This document shows positions 35,112-45,675 of a stretch of DNA of 64,000 nucleotides, in pieces. A program made the translations under genes and the position numbers. Position 1 is the first letter of the stretch. Every line of letters begins with the position of its first letter. A model generated the notes under the pieces. The model saw only the letters and a program-made list of their open reading frames with translations. It did not search any database and was not told the DNA's origin. Source of the stretch: Dasania sp. GY-MA-18 (lineage in GTDB: Bacteria; Pseudomonadota; Gammaproteobacteria; Pseudomonadales; Dasaniaceae); contig NZ_JANHAP010000003.1 of NCBI RefSeq assembly GCF_024734385.1, positions 248,001 to 312,000 of the forward strand. Reading direction: 5' to 3'.

Positions 35112-37508
35112 CTAGCCAGACGAGAGTAGCTTGGCGCGTTTAAAGGCGCGCGCCAAATCGGCTAGGTTAACGGGCTTGGCTAGATAATCATCCATACCCG
35201 CCTGGCTGACCTCGCGGCGATGCTCCTGCAGTGCGTGGGCGGTTAGCGCCACTATGCGGCAGGGCTCTAGATGATGGGTTGCTTCAAATTTGCGTATGCG
35301 GCGGGCGGCTTCAAAGCCATCCATGATAGGCATGTCGCAATCCATAAAAATGATGTCAAAAGCCTGTTCAGGCTGGCAGATCAGGTCTACCGCTTGCTTG
35401 CCGTTTTCTACAAATACGGGCTCTACCCCAAACTTACTGAGTAAGCCCTTAATGACTATGCGGTTAACGGCATTGTCTTCGGCGGCCAGTACGCGGGTGC
35501 CGGCGATGACGCTGAGCTTGCGGTCAAAACGGCTGTAGTCGTGCATGGCGGGGACTTTACCCAAGCTCTGCGCTAAACACAGTTTAAGCGTAGACGGGGT
35601 AATAGGCTTGCGTATCACTTTATATATATTGAGCTCTTTGAGTTGCTGCTCTGAAATAGCCTCATCACTGGCGGTAACAATAAAGATAGGCGTGTCCTTG
35701 AGTGCAGCTACTGCTCGTATTTGGCTGGCCAATTCTAGGCCGCTAATATCCGGCAAAATCAGGTCTAGCACAATAAAGTCATAGGGTTTGTTATTAGCTG
35801 CGGCCTTGCTAAGCATGTTAACCGCGTCGGCCCCTAAGGCTAGGGTATGGGTGTTCATGCCCCAGCTTAAGCTGTGGTGATACATGACCTCGCAGAAATA
35901 CTCGTTATCTTCCACGATTAGCAGGCGCTTAGCGGTTAGGGCGGTGCTGATAGTAATGTCGTGTGAGGGGGAGTCGGCAACATCGTCGCACAGGCTAAAC
36001 TGAGCGCTAAACCAAAACGTAGAGCCCTGATCCACTGTACTTTCTACGCCTATCTGGCCACCCATCAGCTCGGCCAGTTGTTTGCAAATGGCTAAGCCCA
36101 AACCCGTGCCACCGTATTTGCGGGTGGTGGAGTTGTCGGCCTGATTAAAGGAGTCGAACAGGTGGGGCAGCATTTCTGGGTTAATGCCTATGCCGGTATC
36201 CTTCACCGAAAAACGAATAATGGGGCGGTCTATAGGGCTGTTCTTTTCACGCTGGATTTCTAGAGCTATATGGCCCTCGCGGGTAAACTTAAAGGCATTG
36301 CCCAGTAAGTTAATCAGTATTTGTCGCAACCGCGTAGGATCACCCTTGAGCCGCAACGGCGTGGTGGGGCTAACGCTGCCGATTAAATCCAGGTTGCTTT
36401 TGCTGGCGGTAGCGCCAAACAGCTGGATGCAGTCTTCGGCTAATTCCTCAAGGTTAAAGCTGGTTTGCTCTATGGTCATTTTACCGGCTTCAATTTTGGA
36501 ATAGTCGAGTATGTCGTTAATAATCTCAATTAAGGTTTCACCCGAGCGATAAATAATATCCAGATAATGTTTTTGGGTTTCCGTTAGGTTGGTGTCTTGC
36601 AATAGCTCTACCATGCCTATGACGCCGTTCATGGGGGTGCGTATTTCGTGGCTCATAGTGGCTAAGAATTGGCTTTTTGCTTGGCTGGCAGCCGCCGCTA
36701 TATGGGCTTCGCGTTGCGATTGCAGCTTGGCGTCTTTTTCTTTTAATAAATCGTTTTCTACTCGGCGGCGCTGTTCTATATCTTGCAACAGGGTGTTGCG
36801 CATTTGATTAATGGAGTTCACCACCTTGTCTATCTCATCGGGGGTGGTGCGTAGTTTTTTATCTTTTAATACCAGTGGGTTACCTAGGTCATCGAGGTTG
36901 AGGGTGCTGGTATAGTGGGTGATTTGGTTGAGGTGGCGAATCAGGTAGCGCCGGATGGCTAATAAAATAATCGTGGTTAACACGATAATATCCAAGCTTT
37001 GCATCATGGCGGTAAAGGTCGCCTGCTGCCACAGGCGCTGGTATACCCCGGTGAGCGAAGTGGTGATCTCGATGGTGCCCAGCTGTTGGACTTCGGTGTC
37101 GCTGTCTTGGTACACCAGGGGGTGGGTGGTGACATAGGCATTTTCCGCCAAGCGCTGGTATTCTTCGGTGCTGATATTATCGCGTTGATGCTCACGGGTT
37201 TTGGCGCTGTTGTTCCAGTCGTTCCAGGTAATAGCAACCTTAATCACGTCTTCTACATCTAAAATGCCCTTTACCTGTACGGTGAGCTGCTCTTCATCAA
37301 AACTCCACAGGCTTTTGGCGATACTGGGCAGGGTGCTGATGCGGATTTGATCTATACGTTGTTCAATGTTGCTAAGATCGCTGCGGTAGTTGAGGTAGAT
37401 CTGAAAGCTAATGCCTATGGCCGCTACTATAAGGCCGCAGCCTAAAGTAATAAGTAGTAGCTTGGTGGCTATGGGGTTTTTTAAATTGTTAACGAGGTTT
37501 CTTAGCAT
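35112..37508 (-). CDS. Hybrid sensor histidine kinase with two receiver domains
   Basis: A 798-residue inner-membrane sensor. TM1 is at about 16-38, a periplasmic sensor domain at about 39-165, TM2 at 168-188, then a HAMP-like linker. The HisKA domain has phospho-acceptor H287 in [10 protein letters not shown], and the ATPase domain (about 385-505) has DTGIGI and GGTGLGLAI. Two receivers follow: Asp582 in LDLILP and Asp723 in [10 protein letters not shown], each with the expected acidic pair at the start. No HPt domain is present at the C-terminus, so phosphotransfer needs an external HPt protein. The signal and output partner are unknown; no response regulator sits next to it. The 318-base gap upstream (37509-37826) shows no clear promoter or other named structure. 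Confidence 0.94.
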   Translation of the reverse strand: MLRNLVNNLKNPIATKLLLITLGCGLIVAAIGISFQIYLNYRSDLSNIEQRIDQIRISTLPSIAKSLWSFDEEQLTVQVKGILDVEDVIKVAITWNDWNNSAKTREHQRDNISTEEYQRLAENAYVTTHPLVYQDSDTEVQQLGTIEITTSLTGVYQRLWQQATFTAMMQSLDIIVLTTIILLAIRRYLIRHLNQITHYTSTLNLDDLGNPLVLKDKKLRTTPDEIDKVVNSINQMRNTLLQDIEQRRRVENDLLKEKDAKLQSQREAHIAAAASQAKSQFLATMSHEIRTPMNGVIGMVELLQDTNLTETQKHYLDIIYRSGETLIEIINDILDYSKIEAGKMTIEQTSFNLEELAEDCIQLFGATASKSNLDLIGSVSPTTPLRLKGDPTRLRQILINLLGNAFKFTREGHIALEIQREKNSPIDRPIIRFSVKDTGIGINPEMLPHLFDSFNQADNSTTRKYGGTGLGLAICKQLAELMGGQIGVESTVDQGSTFWFSAQFSLCDDVADSPSHDITISTALTAKRLLIVEDNEYFCEVMYHHSLSWGMNTHTLALGADAVNMLSKAAANNKPYDFIVLDLILPDISGLELASQIRAVAALKDTPIFIVTASDEAISEQQLKELNIYKVIRKPITPSTLKLCLAQSLGKVPAMHDYSRFDRKLSVIAGTRVLAAEDNAVNRIVIKGLLSKFGVEPVFVENGKQAVDLICQPEQAFDIIFMDCDMPIMDGFEAARRIRKFEATHHLEPCRIVALTAHALQEHRREVSQAGMDDYLAKPVNLADLARAFKRAKLLSSG

Positions 37509-37826
37509 TGGCGGTTCGGTATAGTTTTAGGTTTGCCTGTGATGGCGTTTATAAATCGCGGCTTAGCACTTCACCGAGTGTAGCAGGGATGATTTATTCT
37601 GGTAGTGTTAGTCATTGATTTGACATGATTATTTACTGGCTGCTGGCTGATTTTTGGCAGTTTGAGCTAATGTCAGCAACGGTATTGGCATTGCGCTGGT
37701 ATACTGGCGCTGTTTCGCGGGCTCAGCTTTGAGCAGCAATTGTTAGCGCGGCGCTGTAGTAGCGTTATAGGGTGTAGGGCCGTTAACAACAATTAAATAT
37801 GAGTAAGACAGTAAAAAGGAAACACT

Positions 37827-38480
37827 ATGAAAAAAGTAGCCGTAGTTTTAGCCGGTTGTGGCGTTTATGACGGTAGTGAAATCAATGAGGCAGTATTGAC
37901 CCTGCTTAGCCTAGAGCAAGAAGGCGCTAGCTATCAATGCTATGCCCCGGATGTAGAGCAAATGCATGTGGTTAATCATCTCACTGGCGAGGTAAGTGAG
38001 GGCGAGAGCCGTAATGTATTAGTAGAGGCGGCGCGCATAGCTCGCGGCGAGATTAAGCCTTTAAGCACAGCCAATGCGGCAGACTACGACGCATTAGTGG
38101 TACCCGGCGGTTTTGGCGCAGCAAAAAATTTATCGGACTTTGCGGTTAAAGGTGCAGCGCTAACGGTGCAGGCTGATTTACTTAAGCTGGCGCAGGCCAT
38201 GCGGGCGGCTAATAAGCCGGTAGGCTTAATCTGCATTGCGCCTACTATGTCGGCAGCGATTTTTGGTGAGGGCGTTAAATGCACCATAGGTCACGATGCC
38301 GAAGTGGCAGCCGCTATTACCAGCATGGGCGCTGAGCATGTAGATTGTGGTGTAGAGCACAGCATAGTCGACAGCAAAAACAAATTGGTCACTACCCCGG
38401 CCTATATGTTGGCGGGCTCGGTATTAGAGGCTTATAAAGGCATACATAGCTGTGTCAAAAACGTATTGGCCATGGCCTAA
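37827..38480 (+). CDS. elbB: ElbB family glyoxalase (isoprenoid biosynthesis protein)
   Basis: A 217-residue cytosolic protein of the DJ-1/PfpI-like class I glutamine-amidotransferase fold. The start KKVAVVLAGCGVYDGSEINEA and the nucleophile-elbow GLICIAPTMSA (near residue 135) are typical of ElbB (enhancing lycopene biosynthesis protein 2, also called GlyIII). E. coli ElbB shows weak glyoxalase activity, and its physiological role is uncertain. GGAAA lies 6-10 bases before the start. dbpA follows 19 bases later on the same strand. Confidence 0.92.
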   Translation: MKKVAVVLAGCGVYDGSEINEAVLTLLSLEQEGASYQCYAPDVEQMHVVNHLTGEVSEGESRNVLVEAARIARGEIKPLSTANAADYDALVVPGGFGAAKNLSDFAVKGAALTVQADLLKLAQAMRAANKPVGLICIAPTMSAAIFGEGVKCTIGHDAEVAAAITSMGAEHVDCGVEHSIVDSKNKLVTTPAYMLAGSVLEAYKGIHSCVKNVLAMA

Positions 38481-38499
38481 TTAACGACTGGTGTAAACT

Positions 38500-39891
38500 T
38501 TGAAACATTCCCCCAATGCCGCGCAATTATTCACCAGCTTGAATTTGCCAGAAGCATTAACGCAAAACCTAGCCTCTATGGCTTACCACAACATGACCGA
38601 TATACAGGCGGCGGCGTTGCCGCCCGCCCTAGCAGGGCAGGATTTAATTGCGCAAGCCAAAACTGGCAGTGGTAAAACTGCAGCTTTTGCCATCCCTTTA
38701 TTATTAAAAATTAATCCGCGTGATTTCGGTGCGCAGGCCTTAATACTGTGTCCCACTCGCGAGCTCAGCACGCAGGTAGCGAATGAAATTCGCAAGCTCG
38801 CTCGTTACCAACAAAATATTAAAGTGGTGACCCTATGTGGCGGCCAATCCATAGGCCCGCAAATTGGTTCTTTAGAACATGGTGCGCATATTATTGTGGG
38901 TACGCCGGGGCGTATTAAAGATCACCTGCGTAAAAAAACCTTAGACATTTCACGGGTCAATACCGTGGTATTGGATGAGGCCGATAGAATGCTGGACATG
39001 GGCTTTATGGAAGATTTGCAAGGTATAGTCGCGCAAACTCCCAGCCAGCGTCAGACCTTATTATTTTCCGCCACCTATCCCGACGACATAGAGGCCTTAA
39101 GCCGCCAGTTTCAACAACAGCCACAACGAGTGAGTGTGGAAAGCCATCACGATGATGCAGTGATAGAGCAGCAGTTTTATCTCTGTGAAAAATCGCAGCG
39201 CTTCGAGTCCGTGTATAAATTACTCAACGCCTATGCGCCCGACTCCGCCATATTATTTTGCAACACCAAGCAATATGTGCGCGATGTGTGCAAATATTTA
39301 AATGACAGAGGCGTGAGTGCCGCAGCCCTGCATGGCGATATGGAACAGCGCGATAGAGATCAAGTGTTTGTACAATTTAAACAGCAAAGCTGTCGTTTTT
39401 TAGTAGCCACCGATGTGGCCGCTAGAGGCTTGGATGTAGATGAATTACCTATGGTGATTAATGTCGAGTTACCCCGCGACCCTGCTATTTATGTACATCG
39501 TGTAGGCCGCACTGGCCGCGCTGGTAAAGAGGGCTTCGCCCTAAGCCTATGTGTGGATAGCGAGCGCTATAAACTCGATGCTATAGCCGACTACCAACAA
39601 CGGGAAATAGAGTTCGAAGTAATAGAGCAGGTAGCAGATACACTAGCCGACCTTAGCCCCAGCGTTAGCACCCTGTGCATAGCCGGTGGCCGCAAACAAA
39701 AAGTGCGTCCCGGTGATATTTTAGGAGCGCTAACCGGTGAGGCCGGTATAGACGGTAAGGCGGTAGGTAAAATTAATGTGCTGGATTATGTGGCCTACGT
39801 GGCGGTAGAAAACAAACTAGCAGATAAAGCCTTGGGCCGTTTAATCAACGGTAAAATTAAAGGACGTAAATTTAAAGTTAGAAAATTGTAG
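38500..39891 (+). CDS. dbpA: ATP-dependent RNA helicase DbpA
   Basis: A 463-residue DEAD-box helicase that acts in 50S ribosome assembly, directed to 23S rRNA hairpin 92. It starts at a TTG (38500); no ATG lies before residue 27, and the length before the Q motif then matches E. coli. Motifs: AKTGSGKT (Walker A), PTRELS, DEADRMLDMGF (Walker B), SATYP, HRVGRTGRAG. The C-terminal DbpA RNA-binding domain is present (RKQKVRPGDILGALTGE and LINGKIKGRKFKVRK). These C-terminal features separate it from other DEAD helicases. Confidence 0.93.
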   Translation: MKHSPNAAQLFTSLNLPEALTQNLASMAYHNMTDIQAAALPPALAGQDLIAQAKTGSGKTAAFAIPLLLKINPRDFGAQALILCPTRELSTQVANEIRKLARYQQNIKVVTLCGGQSIGPQIGSLEHGAHIIVGTPGRIKDHLRKKTLDISRVNTVVLDEADRMLDMGFMEDLQGIVAQTPSQRQTLLFSATYPDDIEALSRQFQQQPQRVSVESHHDDAVIEQQFYLCEKSQRFESVYKLLNAYAPDSAILFCNTKQYVRDVCKYLNDRGVSAAALHGDMEQRDRDQVFVQFKQQSCRFLVATDVAARGLDVDELPMVINVELPRDPAIYVHRVGRTGRAGKEGFALSLCVDSERYKLDAIADYQQREIEFEVIEQVADTLADLSPSVSTLCIAGGRKQKVRPGDILGALTGEAGIDGKAVGKINVLDYVAYVAVENKLADKALGRLINGKIKGRKFKVRKL

Positions 39892-39905
39892 CCGGTGTGG
39901 TGTTT

Positions 39906-39940
39906 ATTAAAGGATTAAAGATTAAAGATTAAAGGTTTAA
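39906..39940 (+). repeat. Period-7 tandem repeat ATTAAAG x4
   Basis: Four copies of ATTAAAG (39906-39912, 39914-39920, 39921-39927, 39928-39934) with one inserted base, then GTTTAAA. It lies between the dbpA stop and the next start. The unit differs from the AG-type heptads elsewhere but the period is the same. Confidence 0.7.
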
Positions 39941-39953
39941 AAGTTAACAGCTT

Positions 39954-41099
39954 ATGAGCGATTTAATAGCCGAACATTTTGATCGCAGCCCCGATAGAAA
40001 AAGCAGCGGCGCTATGAAGTGGAATCACTACGATGAAGCTTTATTGCCGCTGTGGGTGGCCGACTCCGATTTTAAATGCGCCCAGCCTATCATTGATGTG
40101 TTGCAGCAAGCGGTAGCTCAAGGTACTTATGGTTATCACTTGCCCAGTCGTTCAGCGAATGCGGCGGTAACAACGTGGTTGCAGCGCAGGCATGGCTGGG
40201 TCATAGAGGATGACTGGCTAGTGTGGTTGCCCGGGGTGGTGTCGGCTTTTAATGTGGCCTGTTGTGCTTACTCTCAGCCCGGTGACAAAGTGCTGGTGCA
40301 GTTGCCTAATTATAAGCCTCTGCGTTTATCCCCAGGCATTAACCAGCGTGAATTAGCGCCTATCGCTACGGTGAATGTGGCCGGGCGCTGGCAATTAGAT
40401 TTGGATGATTTAGAGCGGCAGGCTGCCGATCCGCGCAGCCGTTTATTACTGTTGTGTAATCCCATGAACCCCTGCGGTTCGGTATTAACCGCGGCAGAGT
40501 TGCAACGCATAGCAAGTATTTGTTTAAAGCATAATGTCATCCTGTGCTCAGACGAAATTCATTGCGACTTAATTCTTAATCCTGATGAGCAGCATATACC
40601 CGCTGGCAGTTTGCCCAATATAGGTGAGCAAAGCATCACCATTATGGCGGCCAATAAAACCTTTAATGTGGCGGGTTTAAGTTCGGCCTTTGCCATTATC
40701 CCCGATAAAAAACAGCGACTACGTTTTCAAAAAACGGCTATGGGCATAGTACCCTGGGCCAATTATATGGGGGTGTTGGCTACCGAGGCGGCGTTTACCC
40801 TGTGCGATGATTGGTATCAGGCGCAGCTGAATTATTTACGCGGCAATCGCGATTATTTAGCGCAGCAGTTTGCACAGTTAGCGGGTTTTGAATACCAGCC
40901 AGCGGCGGCGACATTTTTAGCGTGGGTGGATGCCAGTGGTTTGGGGGTGTCGGATGTGCAGGCGTATATGATGGCTAAGGGCTTGGCGCCTTCGCCGGGC
41001 AGCGATTTTGGTTGGGGGCAGTTTACTAGAATTAATTTTGCCTGCCCTAGAAAGCATCTAGAGCAGGCGATAGCGCGCTTACAAAGTAAAAGCGATTAG
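39954..41099 (+). CDS. patB: PatB/MalY-like cystathionine beta-lyase or aminotransferase
   Basis: A 381-residue fold-type I PLP enzyme of the MalY/PatB group. The start follows the family pattern (W-N near residue 24, PLWVADSDF near 33-41). The PLP-lysine motif is [15 protein letters not shown] (near residue 236), with the Asp of CSDEIHCDL upstream. Such enzymes cleave C-S bonds in cystathionine or act as aminotransferases; the exact substrate cannot be read here. It is 62 bases after dbpA and convergent with htpX, overlapping its last four bases. Confidence 0.85.
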   Translation: MSDLIAEHFDRSPDRKSSGAMKWNHYDEALLPLWVADSDFKCAQPIIDVLQQAVAQGTYGYHLPSRSANAAVTTWLQRRHGWVIEDDWLVWLPGVVSAFNVACCAYSQPGDKVLVQLPNYKPLRLSPGINQRELAPIATVNVAGRWQLDLDDLERQAADPRSRLLLLCNPMNPCGSVLTAAELQRIASICLKHNVILCSDEIHCDLILNPDEQHIPAGSLPNIGEQSITIMAANKTFNVAGLSSAFAIIPDKKQRLRFQKTAMGIVPWANYMGVLATEAAFTLCDDWYQAQLNYLRGNRDYLAQQFAQLAGFEYQPAAATFLAWVDASGLGVSDVQAYMMAKGLAPSPGSDFGWGQFTRINFACPRKHLEQAIARLQSKSD

Positions 41100-41986
41100 T
41101 AGGATTGCTGTTGCTGCAACGCCGCAATGCGCTGATCTAAGGGCGGGTGGCTGGCAAACAGTGCGGCAAAGTTCATTTTACCTTCACCACGTATGCCAAA
41201 GGCCACTAATTCGCCGGTCATTTCACTGGGCTGTTCGTACTCGGCTTTTAAGCTGGCCAAGGCACTAATCATGGCAGCGGGGCTAACTAAGTGCGCGCCA
41301 GCTTGGTCGGCTCTAAACTCGCGGCGGCGACTAAACCAAGCCACTACCACCGAGGCTAAAATAGCTAAAACAATTTCGGCAGCAATGGTAGCAACATAAT
41401 AACCTATGCCGTAGCCGCGTTCGTTTTTAAGTAGCACGCGGTCGACAAAGTGACCGATGATGCGAGCAAAGAACATCACAAAGGCGTTGACCACCCCTTG
41501 AATTAACGCCAGCGTAACCATATCACCATTGGCGACGTGGCCTATTTCATGGCCAATAACCGCTTCAACTTCATCGCGGCCCATGCGCTGTAATAAGCCA
41601 GTGGATACCGCTACCAGCGCGTTGTTTTTATTCCAGCCGGTGGCAAAGGCATTGGATTGTGGCGAGTGGAATATACCCACTTCCGGCATACCTATACCGG
41701 CTTTTTTGGCCAGCCTAGCTACGGTGTCGTAAATCCACTTTTCCTCTTGGGTGCGGGGTTGCTCAATAATCTGTACCCGCATAGCGCGCTTGGCCATCCA
41801 CTTGGACAGCAGCAGCGATACCATGGAACCCGCCATACCAAACACCAAGCAGAAAATTAGCAGTGAGTTGAGGTTGAGGTTGCCGTTGGCTTCTAAATAA
41901 TGCCCCACCCCTAAAAGATTAAGGGTAATAGATGCCACCACTATAACGGCTAAGTTGGTGAGTAAAAATAAAGCGATTCTTAGCAT
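41096..41986 (-). CDS. htpX: Membrane protease HtpX
   Basis: A 296-residue inner-membrane zinc metalloprotease (M48B) that, with FtsH, degrades damaged membrane proteins under stress. Zinc ligands are H146 and H150 in HEIGH (motif HExxH), with a third Glu in [11 protein letters not shown] near residue 220. Hydrophobic segments near 4-24, 40-60, 160-180 and 195-215 give the membrane topology. The catalytic domain faces the cytosol in E. coli. The gene ends four bases into the convergent patB-like gene. Confidence 0.95.
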   Translation of the reverse strand: MLRIALFLLTNLAVIVVASITLNLLGVGHYLEANGNLNLNSLLIFCLVFGMAGSMVSLLLSKWMAKRAMRVQIIEQPRTQEEKWIYDTVARLAKKAGIGMPEVGIFHSPQSNAFATGWNKNNALVAVSTGLLQRMGRDEVEAVIGHEIGHVANGDMVTLALIQGVVNAFVMFFARIIGHFVDRVLLKNERGYGIGYYVATIAAEIVLAILASVVVAWFSRRREFRADQAGAHLVSPAAMISALASLKAEYEQPSEMTGELVAFGIRGEGKMNFAALFASHPPLDQRIAALQQQQSY

Positions 41987-42067
41987 GTTTGCTCTCGTCT
42001 AAAAGTTAAGCGCCATAAGGGCGGTTGCAGACTATATGGGTACTAGTAGATGAATTTCAATGTTTAT

Positions 42068-42096
42068 AGTTCCTAGTTCTGGTTGTAGAGGTACTA
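42068..42096 (+). repeat. Heptameric repeat, locus 4 (weak)
   Basis: AGTTCCT and AGTTCTG lie in 7-bp phase (42068-42081), followed by GTTGTAG, AGGTACT and AG up to the fadE stop (42094-42096). Only the first two are good copies. Confidence 0.45.
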
Positions 42097-44535
42097 GCCC
42101 TTAGTAAAAAAATCTTTCTCAAAATCGTCCACCTGTATGGCATCGTCCACGGCTGCCAGCGCTTGAGTATACAGCTCAGCCTCCTCGGTGGAGAGTATCT
42201 CGCCCGCTACCGCTTGTTGCGCCAAGGTGGCCGTGTCGTTAAGCGGGTGTAGTTTGCCTTGTTTGATAGCGGCCTTAATTTTTTTGCTGGCAGCGGCGGC
42301 GGCCAGGGTTAGGGCGAAGGCATTTTCTACGCGGCCCACTGGGTCGTTGGGGTCTTCGTTGCGGTATACCCCTGCTACCAGCCGGTCGCGGCTGACGCTT
42401 TGGCTTAGCAGTATGGCCGCGGCCTGTTTATCTAAACTGTCGCTGGGCAGGGAGTAACAGCGGCCATAGGGGAATAGGGCAAAGCGCAACATGCCGCCCA
42501 AGTATTTAACCGGGTAGTTAGCCAGGGTGGCAAATAAGGCCTGCTGCAATTGGTAGATGCAATACTGCATGGACCAGTGCATTAAGGGCTCATCTTCTGC
42601 CGGGCAGCCATCGTCGTGGTAGCGTTTTAATATGGCCGAGGCTAGGTATAAATAACTTAAGCCATCACCTAATCTCGCCGAGGTGCGCTCTTTAAATTTT
42701 AATTCGCCGCCTAATAAGGCCAGGGTAACGTCGCTAACAAAGGCAAAGTCGGCAGATAAGCGGGTGAGCTGTTTAAAGTAGGGCTTGGTGGCCGCTACGC
42801 TGTTTTTAGGTGTAAACACGAAACGAGCACAGCTTAAACCCAGCCACACACTACGTACTTTTAAACGCAGGGCATGGCCTAGGTGGGCGAACAGAGCCTG
42901 GTCAAAATCCATCAGCCCCAGTTCGGGGTTGTCGTTTTGTATCGCCTGCATCTCTTGCAATAAGTAGGGGTGGCAGCGTATAGAACCCTGGCCAAAAATC
43001 ATCAGGTTGCGAGTGAGTATATTGGCGCCTTCTACGGTGATGCTAATCGGCACCGATTTATAAGCATTGGCTAGATAATTACGCGGCCCGCAAATAATAC
43101 CGCGGCCGCCGTGTATATCCATGGCGTGGTCTACCACGCGGCGCATGGTTTCGGTGTTGTGGTATTTTAATACCGCCGACAGTACCGAGGGCTTCTCTTT
43201 ATTGTCTACAAAGCTGACCGTGAGCACGCGCGCACTATCCATTAAATAGGTGAGTGCGGCTATGGGAGCCAGCGCCTCTTCTACCCCTTCAAAATAACCT
43301 ATGGGGGAATTAAATTGCTCGCGTATGCGGCTGTAGGCGCCGGTGGTTAAACAGGCTAGTTTGCCGGCACCGGTGCTAAGGGCGGGCAATGATACCGAGC
43401 GCCCTACCGATAAGCAGTTCATTAACATAGACCAGCCGCGACCTATGCCGCTACTGCCGCCGATAATGTAATCCAGCGGTATAAACACATCTTCGCCTGA
43501 GGTGGGGCCATTCATAAAAGGGGTTTCTAAAGGCCAGTGACGGTTGCCGGTATTAACACCGGGTAAGTCGGTGGGGATAAGGGCGCAGGTGACTCCCAGC
43601 TCGGGCTCATCGCCCAGTAGGTTGTCGGGGTCATAGGCTTTAAAGGCCAAGCCTAACACTGTAGCTACCGGCGCTAAGGTGATATAGCGCTTGCTCCAAG
43701 TGAGCGATAAACCCAGTACATCGTCTTGCCCCTGCCAGCTGCGCTTGCACACTATGCCTTGGTCAATAATGGCACCAGCATCAGAGCCTGCTTGGGTTGA
43801 GGTCAAGCCAAAGCAGGGGATGTCGTCACCACAGGCCAGCCTAGGCAGATAATGTTGGCGCTGTTCATCGGTGCCGTACACCATTAATAATTCGGCGGGG
43901 CCTAAGGAGTTGGGTACCATCACAGTGACCGCGGCAGTAATGCTGCGGGTAGAGATTTTCATTACCACGGTAGAGTGGGCCAAGGCCGACATGCCTAAGC
44001 CGCCGTAAGATTTGGGTATGATCATGCCCAAAAAGCCCTGCTCTTTAATAAAGGTCCAGACTTCGGCGGGTAAATCTTTATGCTCGTGGGTAATGCGCCA
44101 GTCGTCTAGCATTTGGCACAGCTGCTCGGTGGGGCCGTCTATAAAGGCCTGTTCTTCGCTGCTAAGGCTGGGTTTGGGGGTGTCTAAAAAACTTTGCCAG
44201 TCGGGGTCGCCGCTAAAGAGTTCACCGTCCCAGCCTACTGTGCCGGCCTCCAGGGCTTCGCGTTCGGTGCTGGATAGCTCGGGTAAAATTTTGCCAGCCC
44301 ATAAAAAAACCGGGCGGCTAATAAATTGGCGGCGTAACTGTGGCAGGCCTAAAATAAAAACGGCAGCGGCGGCGATTAGCCACAACATAGCGGCGCCCAG
44401 CCAGCTAGCCTGTGGCCACCATAGGCTGTAGGCCAGTGCGCAGGCAACAAAAAAACCTATCCATAGATAGCGGTTAATACCCCAATAAATGAGGGTTAAG
44501 ATTAAACCTAAAAACAACAGTAGCAATAACATCAA
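42094..44535 (-). CDS. fadE: Acyl-CoA dehydrogenase FadE
   Basis: An 813-residue flavoprotein performing the first step of fatty-acid beta-oxidation, oxidising acyl-CoA to enoyl-CoA. FadE proteins are about 810 residues, longer than ordinary acyl-CoA dehydrogenases. The N-terminal ~75 residues are hydrophobic (two to three membrane segments), as in E. coli FadE. The acyl-CoA dehydrogenase core follows, with GLTSTQAGSDAG near residue 245 and MNGPTSGEDVFIPLDYIIGG near 338. A C-terminal DUF1974 region completes it. ATG at 44535 is the first start. Confidence 0.95.
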   Translation of the reverse strand: MMLLLLLFLGLILTLIYWGINRYLWIGFFVACALAYSLWWPQASWLGAAMLWLIAAAAVFILGLPQLRRQFISRPVFLWAGKILPELSSTEREALEAGTVGWDGELFSGDPDWQSFLDTPKPSLSSEEQAFIDGPTEQLCQMLDDWRITHEHKDLPAEVWTFIKEQGFLGMIIPKSYGGLGMSALAHSTVVMKISTRSITAAVTVMVPNSLGPAELLMVYGTDEQRQHYLPRLACGDDIPCFGLTSTQAGSDAGAIIDQGIVCKRSWQGQDDVLGLSLTWSKRYITLAPVATVLGLAFKAYDPDNLLGDEPELGVTCALIPTDLPGVNTGNRHWPLETPFMNGPTSGEDVFIPLDYIIGGSSGIGRGWSMLMNCLSVGRSVSLPALSTGAGKLACLTTGAYSRIREQFNSPIGYFEGVEEALAPIAALTYLMDSARVLTVSFVDNKEKPSVLSAVLKYHNTETMRRVVDHAMDIHGGRGIICGPRNYLANAYKSVPISITVEGANILTRNLMIFGQGSIRCHPYLLQEMQAIQNDNPELGLMDFDQALFAHLGHALRLKVRSVWLGLSCARFVFTPKNSVAATKPYFKQLTRLSADFAFVSDVTLALLGGELKFKERTSARLGDGLSYLYLASAILKRYHDDGCPAEDEPLMHWSMQYCIYQLQQALFATLANYPVKYLGGMLRFALFPYGRCYSLPSDSLDKQAAAILLSQSVSRDRLVAGVYRNEDPNDPVGRVENAFALTLAAAAASKKIKAAIKQGKLHPLNDTATLAQQAVAGEILSTEEAELYTQALAAVDDAIQVDDFEKDFFTKG

Positions 44536-44604
44536 GCAACTCCCTGCAAGTGTATGTATATATCTCTTATACCTTAGTTGATTTTGGCAATAATAAAATA
44601 AGGA

Positions 44605-45222
44605 TTAGTGGCTAACTTGATTGAAAAACAACAGCAGACTTTCAATGGCGACTGAGGCGATAACATAACCTATAGCTAAAGCAAGCAAGGCCGCGACCAG
44701 GCTAATAATAATAAACAGGCCATCGCGCTCCAGTAAGCCCATGGCCATAATAATAATGGCAATAGCGGGCGGCAGATTGCTAAAAGGCAGCGGTAACATA
44801 ATCACCAGGCATAGCGTAAACACAATAGCGCCTAAGACGTTGAGTGCCGGCGGCTGAGTCAACTGTAGGGCGCGGGGTTTGATATAGGCTTCGATTTTAA
44901 TGATTTGCCCTAAGCATTTTTCACCTATGCGATGAACCATGGCACTATCAATTTGATAGCGTCGAATAAAAACCGGAAAGGCTGGTGTCGTATAACCGGC
45001 TAGCATTTGCAGGCCTATCACTGCCATCGCCAAACCGGAAAAAATCGATACCCCCGGTATTAAGCTAACTGCGGCTAACAGCAGTAATACACCACCAAAA
45101 GAGCGGCGCTGAAATGGCGCCATGAGTGTTTCTATACTGACATTGTCTTCTGGCAGCTCGGCTAAGATACGCGCCAATAGTGCAGAGGTTTGTTCGTTAC
45201 CATTTGTGGTTTTTTTGCTCAT
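44605..45222 (-). CDS. ExoD family membrane protein
   Basis: A 205-residue inner-membrane protein of the ExoD family. An N-terminal cytosolic segment containing LAELPEDNVSIETLM is followed by FQRRSFGGVLLLLAAVSLIPG and several hydrophobic segments. In Sinorhizobium ExoD affects exopolysaccharide production and alkaline tolerance. The general role is not known and no polysaccharide genes are nearby, so a function in exopolysaccharide here is unsupported. It overlaps the upstream GFA gene by four bases, so the two are probably translated together. Confidence 0.8.
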   Translation of the reverse strand: MSKKTTNGNEQTSALLARILAELPEDNVSIETLMAPFQRRSFGGVLLLLAAVSLIPGVSIFSGLAMAVIGLQMLAGYTTPAFPVFIRRYQIDSAMVHRIGEKCLGQIIKIEAYIKPRALQLTQPPALNVLGAIVFTLCLVIMLPLPFSNLPPAIAIIIMAMGLLERDGLFIIISLVAALLALAIGYVIASVAIESLLLFFNQVSH

Positions 45223-45602
45223 AGAGTTTTGCTTTTATGGGCCAGTGTGTGCGCATGTTGCTCCCAGTTTTGACCATCAAAGTTACTAATGTTGATAGAA
45301 ACTGGGCGGGTGTCCAGGCAGTGTACATTGATGTCTATGCCGTCGGGGTTGGAGCGTGGCGTGTAAAAAGGTTTGATGCCGCAGTGGCGACAAAAAGTGT
45401 GTTTGGCTATGCCAGAGTTAAAAGTGTAAGTGCTGAGGTCCTGTTCGCCGCTAAGCAGTTTAAAGCGATTGAGGGGCAGGATTAAATGTAGGTAATTAGA
45501 TTTAGCGCAAATAGAGCAGTTGCAGTAATCCGCTTCTAAATGCTGGTCAGCTTCGATCTCAAAGCGTATAGCCTGGCAGTGACAGCTACCTTGGTAAATC
45601 AT
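45219..45602 (-). CDS. GFA/CENP-V family zinc protein
   Basis: A 127-residue cytosolic protein with the Cys pattern of the GFA family: SCHCQAI (residues 6-12), CNCSIC (near 27-32) and FCRHCGIKPF (near 70-79), which bind two zinc ions. Characterised members act on glutathione-formaldehyde adducts, but many have no known substrate and this one cannot be assigned further. It overlaps exoD (ATGA-type). The start ATG at 45602 follows CAAGGACC, a good RBS. Confidence 0.82.
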   Translation of the reverse strand: MIYQGSCHCQAIRFEIEADQHLEADYCNCSICAKSNYLHLILPLNRFKLLSGEQDLSTYTFNSGIAKHTFCRHCGIKPFYTPRSNPDGIDINVHCLDTRPVSINISNFDGQNWEQHAHTLAHKSKTL

Positions 45603-45675
45603 AGGGGGTCCTTGTAATATTCTCGCCGCTTTGTTGTTGGCTTATGGAGTATAGATCACAACCGGGTAGCCAGGC

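Noticed and set aside
37600-37720. TTGACA at 37620 and TATACT at 37700 before elbB
   Set aside because: Both are good half-promoters but their spacing (74 bases) and lack of partners rule out a simple promoter.
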